From: Leptotrichia sp. oral taxon 215
GTDB lineage: Bacteria; Fusobacteriota; Fusobacteriia; Fusobacteriales; Leptotrichiaceae
NCBI GenBank assembly: GCA_905371725.1
Contig: CAJPML010000087.1
Coordinates: forward strand, 1 to 5,629
Length of the DNA: 5,629 bases
Reading direction: 5' to 3'
A model generated the notes under the pieces. The model searched no databases. It was not told where the DNA came from and saw nothing but the letters and a program-made list of their open reading frames with translations. A program made the translations under genes and the position numbers. Positions 1 to 5,629 of this stretch are shown piece after piece; position 1 is the stretch's first letter; each line of letters begins with the position of its first letter.

Positions 1-1398
1 ATTAATATTAAATTCCTCATTTTCTTCAATTTTTCTGTACATATAGTCAAATCCGAATATCAATATATACACACCTGCAAGCATAAGCATATTCCTTATG
101 AGTGCCTCTCCAAAAAATGACCCTCTTGGAATATAAAACAGATTAGGAATGAAATAATAGCTTGTCAGTAGAAGAAATCTGTTTTTTACAACATATTTTT
201 CATATTTTATTATCATATATCCCAGCAGTATGGAAATAATGATAATCCACACATACCCAAGATCATACATTTCAGCTATATAATTTGAACCGATTCCTTC
301 CCCTTTCATATATGCACTGGGATTTAAGGCGTATGTCAGCTTATCTGCCAGAGAATTTGTCGTATTCAGCGCTTCTGCAGACTGAGGCTTAAATCCGAAT
401 ATTCCCTGTAATATATAAGGATATGAACCTGAACCTACAATTTTACTTTTCAAATCTATTGTATACCCCAATACAAGATAACTGACTCCCTGTGAAAATA
501 AAAAATTATAGACGGAATTTATCAAATCTAGGGAAAATACCTTCCTGCTCCTTATTGAGACAAGTATCTGTGAAAACAGTACAGTAAATCCTACCAGTTT
601 TGCCATTGTTTTAGCTTTGATTTTTATTCCGTAAACCTTTGCGTAATACCACATTATAAAAAGAAGCTGTGTCAGGAATATTGCCCTTGCCCCCTTAAAG
701 GAATCCAACAGTTTTACCATCAGATACAATGACGAAACTGTAAGAAACTTCTTTTTTGAAGGAATTGATATTAAAAATATCAGAAATCCTATTGTCATTA
801 TCGTTCCTGAACCTTTTGTAAAGAATGGATAATCCACTCCCTTTAATATCCCTGTATAATATGCTTCGTATCCGGCCTGCAGTATTACCTTCAGCTGGAT
901 AAACATCTTATAAGCAAGCGCCGGCAATGCAACTATAAATAGAAACATTCCAAAATCAGTGTATATTTTCCTATTTTTAAGAGTTATACGGCTTTTGAGC
1001 TCTTCTTCCTTTTCATTTATAATACCTATGAAAAACCCCAGATGAGTAAAGAGCAGTACAATTATAAACACATTTATTATTTCTATCCGTACATCATTGA
1101 AAAAATAATAATTTGCAAATTTTGTAGCCCATCCGAATTCCCTGTATCCCACAATATCAAGAAATATTCTCGTAAAATTAAAAAGAAATAATGTATAAAG
1201 GAATACCATGTAAGAGTTCAGCCAGTCCAGATAAATCTTTCCTGTGACAAAAGTATAAATATATACCATCATCAGAAGAATCTCCAGAAACTTTATTTCA
1301 GCTGTTTCATTTGGAAAAACAGCTATAGTTTTTAAAAATAGTACAAAAAATATTACAAATATATGTAAAATTGTAAATAATATTTTATCTTTCTTCAT
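1..1398 (-). CDS. wzy: O-antigen/capsule repeat-unit polymerase Wzy (3' end cut by window edge)
   Basis: Integral inner-membrane protein that probably joins flipped lipid-linked oligosaccharide units into a polymer on the periplasmic side. The frame is open without a stop for 466 codons from the ATG at 1398 to the left edge, so the C-terminus is missing; Wzy proteins of this kind are usually about 400-500 residues, so little should be lost. I see roughly 11-13 hydrophobic segments, for example near residues 5-28, 60-82, 108-127, 149-168, 198-214, 266-282, 384-398 and 432-451. Between about 283 and 380 lies a larger hydrophilic stretch, as expected for the periplasmic loop. Motifs resembling the Wzy polysaccharide polymerase family are FKGARAIFLTQ (234-244), SQGVSYLVLGY (302-312) and GEGIGSNYIAEMY (366-378). 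An in-frame TAA at 1402-1404 fixes the start. It is the last visible gene of the operon, 29 bases after the glycosyltransferase. Polymerases diverge strongly, so the sugar linkage cannot be read from sequence. Confidence 0.86.
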   Translation of the reverse strand, partial: MKKDKILFTILHIFVIFFVLFLKTIAVFPNETAEIKFLEILLMMVYIYTFVTGKIYLDWLNSYMVFLYTLFLFNFTRIFLDIVGYREFGWATKFANYYFFNDVRIEIINVFIIVLLFTHLGFFIGIINEKEEELKSRITLKNRKIYTDFGMFLFIVALPALAYKMFIQLKVILQAGYEAYYTGILKGVDYPFFTKGSGTIMTIGFLIFLISIPSKKKFLTVSSLYLMVKLLDSFKGARAIFLTQLLFIMWYYAKVYGIKIKAKTMAKLVGFTVLFSQILVSIRSRKVFSLDLINSVYNFLFSQGVSYLVLGYTIDLKSKIVGSGSYPYILQGIFGFKPQSAEALNTTNSLADKLTYALNPSAYMKGEGIGSNYIAEMYDLGYVWIIIISILLGYMIIKYEKYVVKNRFLLLTSYYFIPNLFYIPRGSFFGEALIRNMLMLAGVYILIFGFDYMYRKIEENEEFNIN

Positions 1399-1417
1399 AA
1401 TTTAAATCCATTTCCTT
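1399..1417 (-). promoter_or_regulatory. Ribosome binding region of wzy, with unusual spacing
   Basis: The only strong Shine-Dalgarno-like run in the 29-base gap is AAGGA at 1413-1417, which is 14 bases from the wzy ATG and therefore rather far. A weaker TGGA ends about 8 bases before the ATG and is better placed. An out-of-frame ATG (1409-1411) opens an 8-codon ORF that runs across the wzy start and stops at 1385-1387. The in-frame TAA at 1402-1404 leaves the ATG at 1398 as the best start. Initiation of wzy may be weak, or coupled to translation upstream; this is inference. Confidence 0.4.
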
Positions 1418-1427
1418 ATTTTTTCTG

Positions 1428-2306
1428 TTATAAATCCTTTTTTCCCTTCCAGTACATGTACATTCCTGCAGGAAGTGAAATTATTAATCCTATTTTATCA
1501 TAACATTCCTTGTAAATCTTTGAAAATCCATATCCTGCAACTTTACAGAATTTATAATAAACGGCATTATTTAGAATTTTCTGTCTGAAAGTCAGCTGCT
1601 GCAGGTTAATTTCATTATGGTAAAGAGCCTGGCCTTTAGGATTTCTAAGCAATAAATTATTATACTTTGCTGTCAGTCCATCTTCCTGATATTCCTTTAT
1701 TTCAATCTTTTCATTTACATAGAGCATCTTATATTTTTGACAGATTCTGTTGTAGACAACCGCTTCCGTTGTAAACTTTTCTCCTTCAAAAACTGGAAAA
1801 GGATATTCTTTTAGTATCTCTGTACGGAACATAAGTCCTTTATCGCCCTTAACTCCATGTTTATTGTAAATATCAAACTGTGTCGAAATCATTTCTTTTT
1901 CAGGAAATTCCCTTCCAATTACCTTTCCATCAGGATAGGTTGATAAATATCCCATCCCGGCAATTTCATTATTGTTTTCATATTTTTCCCAGTATCTTAA
2001 AATTGTTTCAAGGCCTGTTTCTACATATTCGTCATCAGAATCAAGACATATAAAAAGCTCTCCTTCTGCTTTCTCAACTCCAAAATTATACGCTCTCTGT
2101 TTTCCGCCATTTTCCTTATAAAAATATCTAATATTCAGTTTTTTTTCATTTATAAATTCTTTTATCCTCTCTTCTGTTCCATCGGCAGAGCCATCATCAA
2201 CTATAAGCCATTCAAAATCCCTGTAAGTTTGGTTTTGAAGTGAACTGTATAGTTTTCCAAGCAGTTCTTTTCTATTAAAAGTAGGAGTAAATATGGTAAA
2301 TTTCAT
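1428..2306 (-). CDS. Family 2 glycosyltransferase (GT-A fold)
   Basis: This 292-residue enzyme probably transfers one sugar from a nucleotide-sugar donor to the growing lipid-linked repeat unit at the cytoplasmic face of the inner membrane. The N-terminus is a typical GT2 domain: a first beta strand FTIFTPTFNR (3-12), the nucleotide-binding VDDGSADGT (36-44), a GGKQRAYNFG segment (67-76), and the metal-binding DxD-type motif LDSDDEY (88-94, DSD at 89-91). The acidic stretch EGEKFTTE (174-181) lies where the catalytic base is expected. Length is usual for a single-domain GT2. The C-terminus has one short hydrophobic patch (about 272-286) followed by WKGKKDL, which may attach the protein to the membrane. 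A TGA in frame upstream excludes a longer start. The ATG has a good AAGGGA site 7 bases ahead. It follows wzx by 33 bases. Donor, acceptor and linkage cannot be deduced from the sequence, so I give no symbol. Confidence 0.93.
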   Translation of the reverse strand: MKFTIFTPTFNRKELLGKLYSSLQNQTYRDFEWLIVDDGSADGTEERIKEFINEKKLNIRYFYKENGGKQRAYNFGVEKAEGELFICLDSDDEYVETGLETILRYWEKYENNNEIAGMGYLSTYPDGKVIGREFPEKEMISTQFDIYNKHGVKGDKGLMFRTEILKEYPFPVFEGEKFTTEAVVYNRICQKYKMLYVNEKIEIKEYQEDGLTAKYNNLLLRNPKGQALYHNEINLQQLTFRQKILNNAVYYKFCKVAGYGFSKIYKECYDKIGLIISLPAGMYMYWKGKKDL

Positions 2307-2319
2307 TTTTTCATCCCTT
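2307..2319 (-). promoter_or_regulatory. Ribosome binding site of the glycosyltransferase gene
   Basis: AAGGGA (2314-2319) sits 7 bases before the ATG at 2304-2306, a near-ideal spacing. The site lies within a 33-base wzx-glycosyltransferase gap that looks more GC-rich upstream of it (2320-2339). An extra ATG at 2312-2314 gives only a three-codon out-of-frame ORF ending in TGA across the true start. Confidence 0.7.
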
Positions 2320-2339
2320 CAGCAGCCACTTACGGCCAA

Positions 2340-3797
2340 CTATTTTATAATCTTTCTTTTTATCCCATTAACAAGATTCATTATTTTATTATATACTTCC
2401 CTGTTTACAAGTAGTTTTGTAACTATTGCCAGATAAACTATTTTCAGCCCAAATTTCATCCATGAAATATTTGAATTTGAAAGATAGAATATTACAGGAT
2501 TTACAACAATTATCAGATACAGGAAAAGTTTCTTATAATTAAAGGATATTTTATATTTTTTCCTTATTATCATCATTTCCATTATTGCCCTGAATAAAAA
2601 TGCAAGCAGTGTTGTCCATGCCGCTATAATCGGCCCAATTTCAGGATATCTCGGTATAAATATAATGTTTCCTGCCAGATTGAATATCATTGCAAACATT
2701 GTAAAATAGAAAATATATATACTATCTTCATGAAAATGGAAAAAATAATCCAGACAGAATAGAGCCTGAACTACAATTCCCGCAAGAATTAACGCCATAT
2801 AATTTATTGCCTGATGATAACTGGCAGGAAATATGAGCTTTATTCCTTCAGGTGCAAACAGCTGCGCTATAACACAGGCAAAAGAAATAATTGCTATAAA
2901 GTTTTCCACACTTTTCGTTATTTTAGGGTTTGTCCTGTCTGCCTTCATTGCTTCATAAAACTCAGGAGTCCAGCTATTTACAAATGAACCTGTAATAACC
3001 GAGAGAACCCTTCCCCCTGTAAATGCAAGTGTATATCCTCCAACTGTTGCAAGAGAGACAAACTTAGCCAGCACAAGCCTGTCGCTTAAATTTACAACCT
3101 GATCTGTAAGTTCTATAAAAATTAATGGCAGTCCATTACGTAAGGAGTATTTTACATAGTTAAAATTCATCTTAAACTTGAATTTTCCAAAATAATCCTT
3201 AAAATAATATAGAAACACTATCAGCAGTGCAATCAGATTTGCAAACTGGTTTCCAAAAACTCCCCATTTCAAGTATTTTATAAAGTAAATTGCTAAAATG
3301 TAAGTTGTAAAAAGGCTGACTACGCTTCCAATTGCCACTTTCATATACATTCTCTTCATTCTGAACAGAGTTGTGGAAAGATTGTTAAAAGCGTTTGTTG
3401 TGGCAATCAGTATACTGACAATTATTAATGGATAGTAACTTACTTTGCTTAAATCGACAATATAGGAAAACATTTTTTGAGCAAAAGGGGTAAATAAAAA
3501 CATATATGTCAGCACATTAAATACAACTATAATCATCGTTGATGAAAACATATAGCTTCCAAATTCCTCTTCACTATCCTTGAGATCTACATACTTCTTC
3601 ATCTGTGCATTGTAAAGTCCAAGTCCCAGAATGACTGTAAACAGTGAAGTGACAGGTCCCAATGTCCCGACAATACCAAACTCTTCCTGAGTAAGAAGCC
3701 TTGTTATTATTGGAAGAAATATAAATGACCCCATTTTTGTCACTAAGTTCATCAGTGAATAAACCATTGTTCCTTTTAATAAATTTTTATTATCCAT
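2340..3797 (-). CDS. wzx: Wzx-type oligosaccharide flippase
   Basis: This 485-residue, very hydrophobic protein of the MOP (polysaccharide transporter, PST) superfamily should flip undecaprenyl-diphosphate-linked repeat units from the cytoplasmic to the periplasmic leaflet. I see about 12-14 membrane segments, among them residues 11-34, 46-63, 85-104, 121-137, 155-175, 183-199, 296-316, 332-350, 359-382, 387-412, 424-439 and 448-464. The N-terminal KGTMVYSLMN followed by LPIITRLLTQEEFG (28-41) is the usual family opening. The stretch NGLPLIFIELTDQVVNLSDR (221-240) with LVLAKFVSLATVGGYTLAF just after it is the characteristic central helix pair region, with a conserved SDR (238-240). Length matches complete family members and the C-terminus is basic (KRKIIK), as often seen on the cytoplasmic side. 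It starts 21 bases after the kdsD stop and its ribosome binding site abuts that TAG. Adjacent glycosyltransferase and wzy genes support a Wzx/Wzy-dependent export role. Substrate specificity is unknown. Confidence 0.95.
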   Translation of the reverse strand: MDNKNLLKGTMVYSLMNLVTKMGSFIFLPIITRLLTQEEFGIVGTLGPVTSLFTVILGLGLYNAQMKKYVDLKDSEEEFGSYMFSSTMIIVVFNVLTYMFLFTPFAQKMFSYIVDLSKVSYYPLIIVSILIATTNAFNNLSTTLFRMKRMYMKVAIGSVVSLFTTYILAIYFIKYLKWGVFGNQFANLIALLIVFLYYFKDYFGKFKFKMNFNYVKYSLRNGLPLIFIELTDQVVNLSDRLVLAKFVSLATVGGYTLAFTGGRVLSVITGSFVNSWTPEFYEAMKADRTNPKITKSVENFIAIISFACVIAQLFAPEGIKLIFPASYHQAINYMALILAGIVVQALFCLDYFFHFHEDSIYIFYFTMFAMIFNLAGNIIFIPRYPEIGPIIAAWTTLLAFLFRAIMEMMIIRKKYKISFNYKKLFLYLIIVVNPVIFYLSNSNISWMKFGLKIVYLAIVTKLLVNREVYNKIMNLVNGIKRKIIK

Positions 3798-3807
3798 TCG
3801 AATATTA

Positions 3808-3818
3808 CTTTCCTTCCT
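3808..3818 (-). promoter_or_regulatory. Ribosome binding site of wzx directly after the kdsD stop codon
   Basis: A purine run AGGAAGGAAAG begins at the base after the kdsD TAG (3819-3821) and ends 10 bases before the wzx ATG. A ribosome terminating on kdsD would cover this site, so the two genes are likely translationally coupled (inference). The frame from the TAG to the wzx ATG contains no other stop. Confidence 0.7.
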
Positions 3819-4796
3819 CTATTTTAAGCCTATCAGGTCATGAATTCTTATTATTCCGACTACATTTCCATCTTCTACAACCGGCAGAACATTTATCTGG
3901 CTTTTTCTGTTTTCCATAAGATGAAGCGCCTCAAGAGCCATTGAATCTTTACTGATGGAAACTGGAGAAGAAATCATTATGTCCCTGGCCTTATATGTAA
4001 AAAATTTCTCCTTATGCTGTAATGCACGTCTTATATCTCCTTCTGTAATAATACCTTTCAGTCTGCTATATGCTTTTCCATCTTCTGAAATGCATACTGC
4101 ACCCATTTTTTTCTTTGTCAGTAGAACCAGAACATTTTCAATTTCTTCATTTTCTCCCGCAACAGGCAGTTCATCACCCATATGCATCAGGTCAGAAACT
4201 GTAAGAAGAAGTCTTTTTCCAAGACTTCCACCCGGATGATATTTAGCAAAATCATTTTCAGTAAAATTTCTCATTTTCATAAGTGCAACTGCAAGAGCAT
4301 CACCCATTACAAGTGTTGCAGTTGTTGAACTCATTGGAGCCGTTCCAAGCGGACATGCTTCCTTTTCAATACCAATATTTATAACTATTTCTGCATATTT
4401 TGCAAGTGTAGATTTTTCATTTCCTGTAAGTGCTATTATTTTTCCTCCTATTTTTTTTATGGGAGTCAGAATACTCAGTATTTCATCAGAATTTCCGCTA
4501 TTGGAAATTGCAATAACTACATCTCCATTGTTTATCATCCCCAGGTCTCCATGCAATGCTTCTGCAGCATTTACAAATATGGCACTTGTTCCAGTAGATG
4601 CAAGTGTTGCGGCAATTTTTTTTCCTATAAGTCCTGACTTACCAATACCTGTAACTACAACCTTATTATTTTTTAGACCATAAATAAGATTTACAGTTTT
4701 CTCAAATCTATCATCTATCTTATTTTTTACCTTTTCAAGTTCATTTATTTCAATGTCGAATACTTCTCTTGCTTCCTGAATGCAGTTTATATCCAT
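3819..4796 (-). CDS. kdsD: Arabinose-5-phosphate isomerase, KdsD/KpsF/GutQ family
   Basis: This cytoplasmic enzyme interconverts D-ribulose 5-phosphate and D-arabinose 5-phosphate, the first step toward Kdo. The 325-residue protein has the full family layout: a SIS sugar-isomerase domain (about 30-180) followed by two CBS domains (about 202-265 and 270-325). Diagnostic motifs are GIGKSGLIGKKIAATLASTG (50-69), ALHGDLGM (80-87), ISNSGNSDEI (97-106), EKEACPLGTAPMSSTTATLV (144-163) and YHPGGSLGK (186-194). K53, H82, E105 and H187 match, at a constant offset of six, the residues I recall as catalytic in E. coli KdsD (K59, H88, E111, H193), so it should be active. Its start is fixed by an in-frame TAG only 18 bases upstream and by a strong purine-rich ribosome binding site. 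It lies between manC and wzx, which suggests that a Kdo-type sugar belongs to this polysaccharide or its anchor. It could instead be the cell's only housekeeping copy. The CBS pair may sense a nucleotide or sugar ligand. Confidence 0.95.
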   Translation of the reverse strand: MDINCIQEAREVFDIEINELEKVKNKIDDRFEKTVNLIYGLKNNKVVVTGIGKSGLIGKKIAATLASTGTSAIFVNAAEALHGDLGMINNGDVVIAISNSGNSDEILSILTPIKKIGGKIIALTGNEKSTLAKYAEIVINIGIEKEACPLGTAPMSSTTATLVMGDALAVALMKMRNFTENDFAKYHPGGSLGKRLLLTVSDLMHMGDELPVAGENEEIENVLVLLTKKKMGAVCISEDGKAYSRLKGIITEGDIRRALQHKEKFFTYKARDIMISSPVSISKDSMALEALHLMENRKSQINVLPVVEDGNVVGIIRIHDLIGLK

Positions 4797-4801
4797 CGAT
4801 T

Positions 4802-4813
4802 CTTCCCTTTCCT
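4802..4813 (-). promoter_or_regulatory. Ribosome binding site of kdsD
   Basis: A purine run AGGAAAGGGAAG lies 5 bases before the kdsD ATG and just downstream of the manC stop. Its GGGAAG part is nearest to the start and its AGGAAAGG part is better matched to the anti-Shine-Dalgarno. A second in-frame TAG (4812-4814) overlaps the first bases of this run and closes the manC frame twice. Confidence 0.65.
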
Positions 4814-4817
4814 ATTC

Positions 4818-5629
4818 CTATTTATTTTCTTTTTCTATTTTATTAAGTATTTTCTTTATTTCCTGACTTTTGTCCTTATGACATACAAGCAGTGCATCTT
4901 CCGTATTTACAATGACAATGTCTTCTATTCCTATTGTTGCTATTATTTTATCCTTTTCCTTATTTATTATTATGTTTCCTTCAGAATCAATTTCTGAATA
5001 CTTTTCTGTTCTTACGACATTTCCTTTATTATCTTTTGGAAAAATCTCATCCAGGGATTTAAAACTTCCCACATCATTCCAGCTTATATCTACAGGTATT
5101 ACAAGAACCGACTTTGTATGTTCCATTACTCCAAAATCTATTGATATTTTTTCAAATGTTTCAAATTCTTCCCTGACATAATCACTCAAAGTTTTTCCAT
5201 AAAATGTATTTAAATCTTTTTTTTCCAGCATTTCTTCTATTTTTTCAAGAACAGGTTTATGAGAATCCATATATTTTTTTATTTCATTCAGGATAAATTC
5301 TGTTTTCCATACGAACATTCCGCTGTTCCACAGGTAATTTCCCTTCTCTATATACTTTTCCGCAATTTCCCTGTTAGGTTTTTCCCTAAAACTTTTCACT
5401 TTGTAGATTTTACATTCTTCTGTGTCTTCTTCCTTTTTCCTTGGCTTTCTGTTTTTAATATACTCAATATATCCATATCCTGTTTCTGGATAGGAAGGTT
5501 TTATTCCCAATGTTACAATAACATCTTTTTGAGCTTCTTCAAAAGCAAAGTTAAGACTTTCCAGAAATTCTTTTTCCTTCTTTATAAGATGATCCGACGG
5601 TAACACTGCCATAATACTGTCTTTATATA
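4818..5629 (-). CDS. manC: Mannose-1-phosphate guanylyltransferase (5' end cut by window edge)
   Basis: It makes GDP-mannose from mannose 1-phosphate and GTP in the cytoplasm, feeding mannose, fucose, perosamine or related residues into the polysaccharide. About 269 C-terminal codons are visible. The frame stays open to the right edge, so the ATG at 5610-5612 is internal: the residues YKDSIMAVLPSDHLI form the family's strand before the conserved P-S-D-H. Counting from that Met, further motifs are PSYPETGYGYIEY (39-51), FREKPN (75-80), NYLWNSGMFVWK (92-103), SIDFGVMEHT (157-166) and SWNDVGSFKSL (177-187), followed by a left-handed-helix-type tail (GNVVRTE to VIVNTEDALLVCHKD). The N-terminal GTP-binding signature is outside the window. 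The protein ends right after this tail, without the cupin-type phosphomannose isomerase domain of bifunctional ManC/AlgA proteins, so it is the short type (usually about 350 residues). It is the first visible gene of the operon, 21 bases before kdsD. Confidence 0.94.
   Translation of the reverse strand, partial: YKDSIMAVLPSDHLIKKEKEFLESLNFAFEEAQKDVIVTLGIKPSYPETGYGYIEYIKNRKPRKKEEDTEECKIYKVKSFREKPNREIAEKYIEKGNYLWNSGMFVWKTEFILNEIKKYMDSHKPVLEKIEEMLEKKDLNTFYGKTLSDYVREEFETFEKISIDFGVMEHTKSVLVIPVDISWNDVGSFKSLDEIFPKDNKGNVVRTEKYSEIDSEGNIIINKEKDKIIATIGIEDIVIVNTEDALLVCHKDKSQEIKKILNKIEKENK

Larger units (their letters stand above)
1..5629 (-). other. Part of a polysaccharide biosynthesis operon (manC-kdsD-wzx-GT2-wzy)
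   Basis: Five genes share one strand with gaps of 21, 21, 33 and 29 bases, each gap holding a ribosome binding site and no convincing promoter or terminator hairpin. The order runs from precursor supply (manC, kdsD) through export (wzx) and assembly (GT2) to polymerisation (wzy). Both ends are open, so transcription starts and ends outside the window. The genes together describe a Wzx/Wzy-dependent O-antigen or capsule pathway. Which of the two cannot be decided without the flanking genes, for example a ligase, wza/wzc, or the initiating transferase. Confidence 0.85.

Noticed and set aside
2320..2339. Possible rho-independent terminator between wzx and the glycosyltransferase
   Set aside because: The stem is about four to five pairs with wobble, and what follows on the transcript is a purine run (the ribosome binding site), not a U tract.
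3725..3919. Plus-strand open frame of 64 codons
   Set aside because: It overlaps the 5' end of wzx, the kdsD-wzx gap and the kdsD 3' end antisense. The translation is a low-complexity Leu/Phe/Ser string, as expected from the complement of AT-rich coding DNA.
3955..4239. Plus-strand open frame of 94 codons
   Set aside because: It lies wholly antisense to the CBS-domain part of kdsD, whose conserved motifs show that the minus strand is the coding strand. No recognisable domain in the antisense product.
4459..4683. Plus-strand open frame of 74 codons
   Set aside because: Antisense shadow of the SIS domain of kdsD; its apparent hydrophobic composition reflects the complement of Gly/Lys/Asn-rich codons.
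4912..5181. Plus-strand open frame of 89 codons
   Set aside because: Antisense to conserved manC motifs; no ribosome binding site or family features of its own.
5259..5603. Plus-strand open frame of 114 codons
   Set aside because: Antisense to manC. The Phe-rich product is the complement of Lys/Glu codons (AAA, GAA), a common artefact in low-GC genomes.
5610..5612. ATG as the start of manC
   Set aside because: The frame continues upstream to the window edge with residues (YKDSI) that fit the family's conserved strand before PSDH. The N-terminal nucleotide-binding motif must also lie further upstream.
1..5629. CRISPR arrays, tRNA/rRNA genes, insertion sequences or integrase-type elements
   Set aside because: No regularly spaced repeats, cloverleaf-like segments, terminal inverted repeats or transposase motifs were seen; nearly all bases are accounted for by the five genes.

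Overview
The window is a segment of a surface-polysaccharide (O-antigen or capsule) biosynthesis locus. Every gene I can support lies on the minus strand and is tightly packed. Read in the direction of transcription, from the right edge to the left, the order is: mannose-1-phosphate guanylyltransferase (manC, 5' end outside the window), arabinose-5-phosphate isomerase (kdsD/kpsF type), Wzx oligosaccharide flippase, a family 2 glycosyltransferase, and a Wzy repeat-unit polymerase (3' end outside the window).

The DNA is AT-rich. Its codon use favours ATA for Ile, AGA/AGG for Arg and A/T-ending codons generally, and purine-rich AGGA-type ribosome binding sites precede the genes. A Kdo-pathway enzyme together with Wzx/Wzy machinery implies a cell with an outer membrane. 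Low GC plus an LPS-type pathway suggests a Fusobacteriota member (Leptotrichia or Fusobacterium-like). This is inference from composition and protein style; there is no taxonomic marker in the window.

Gaps between genes are only 21, 21, 33 and 29 bases. I see no promoter, rho-independent terminator, RNA gene, insertion sequence or repeat array, so the five genes look like the middle of one operon. No stretch over 300 bases lacks a gene. The first 1398 bases, which have no complete ORF, are filled by the 466-codon open 5' part of the polymerase gene.

Functionally, ManC supplies GDP-mannose (or a precursor for GDP-linked deoxysugars), and KdsD converts ribulose-5-phosphate to arabinose-5-phosphate for Kdo-type sugars. 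The glycosyltransferase adds one sugar to the lipid-linked repeat unit on the cytoplasmic face, Wzx flips the unit across the inner membrane, and Wzy polymerises it on the periplasmic side. The initiating transferase, the chain-length regulator, further transferases and the GDP-mannose-modifying enzymes are not in the window and probably flank it. The content is a recognisable pathway. The least routine points are the A5P isomerase placed inside a Wzx/Wzy locus, and a kdsD-wzx junction where one TAG codon separates two otherwise continuous frames.
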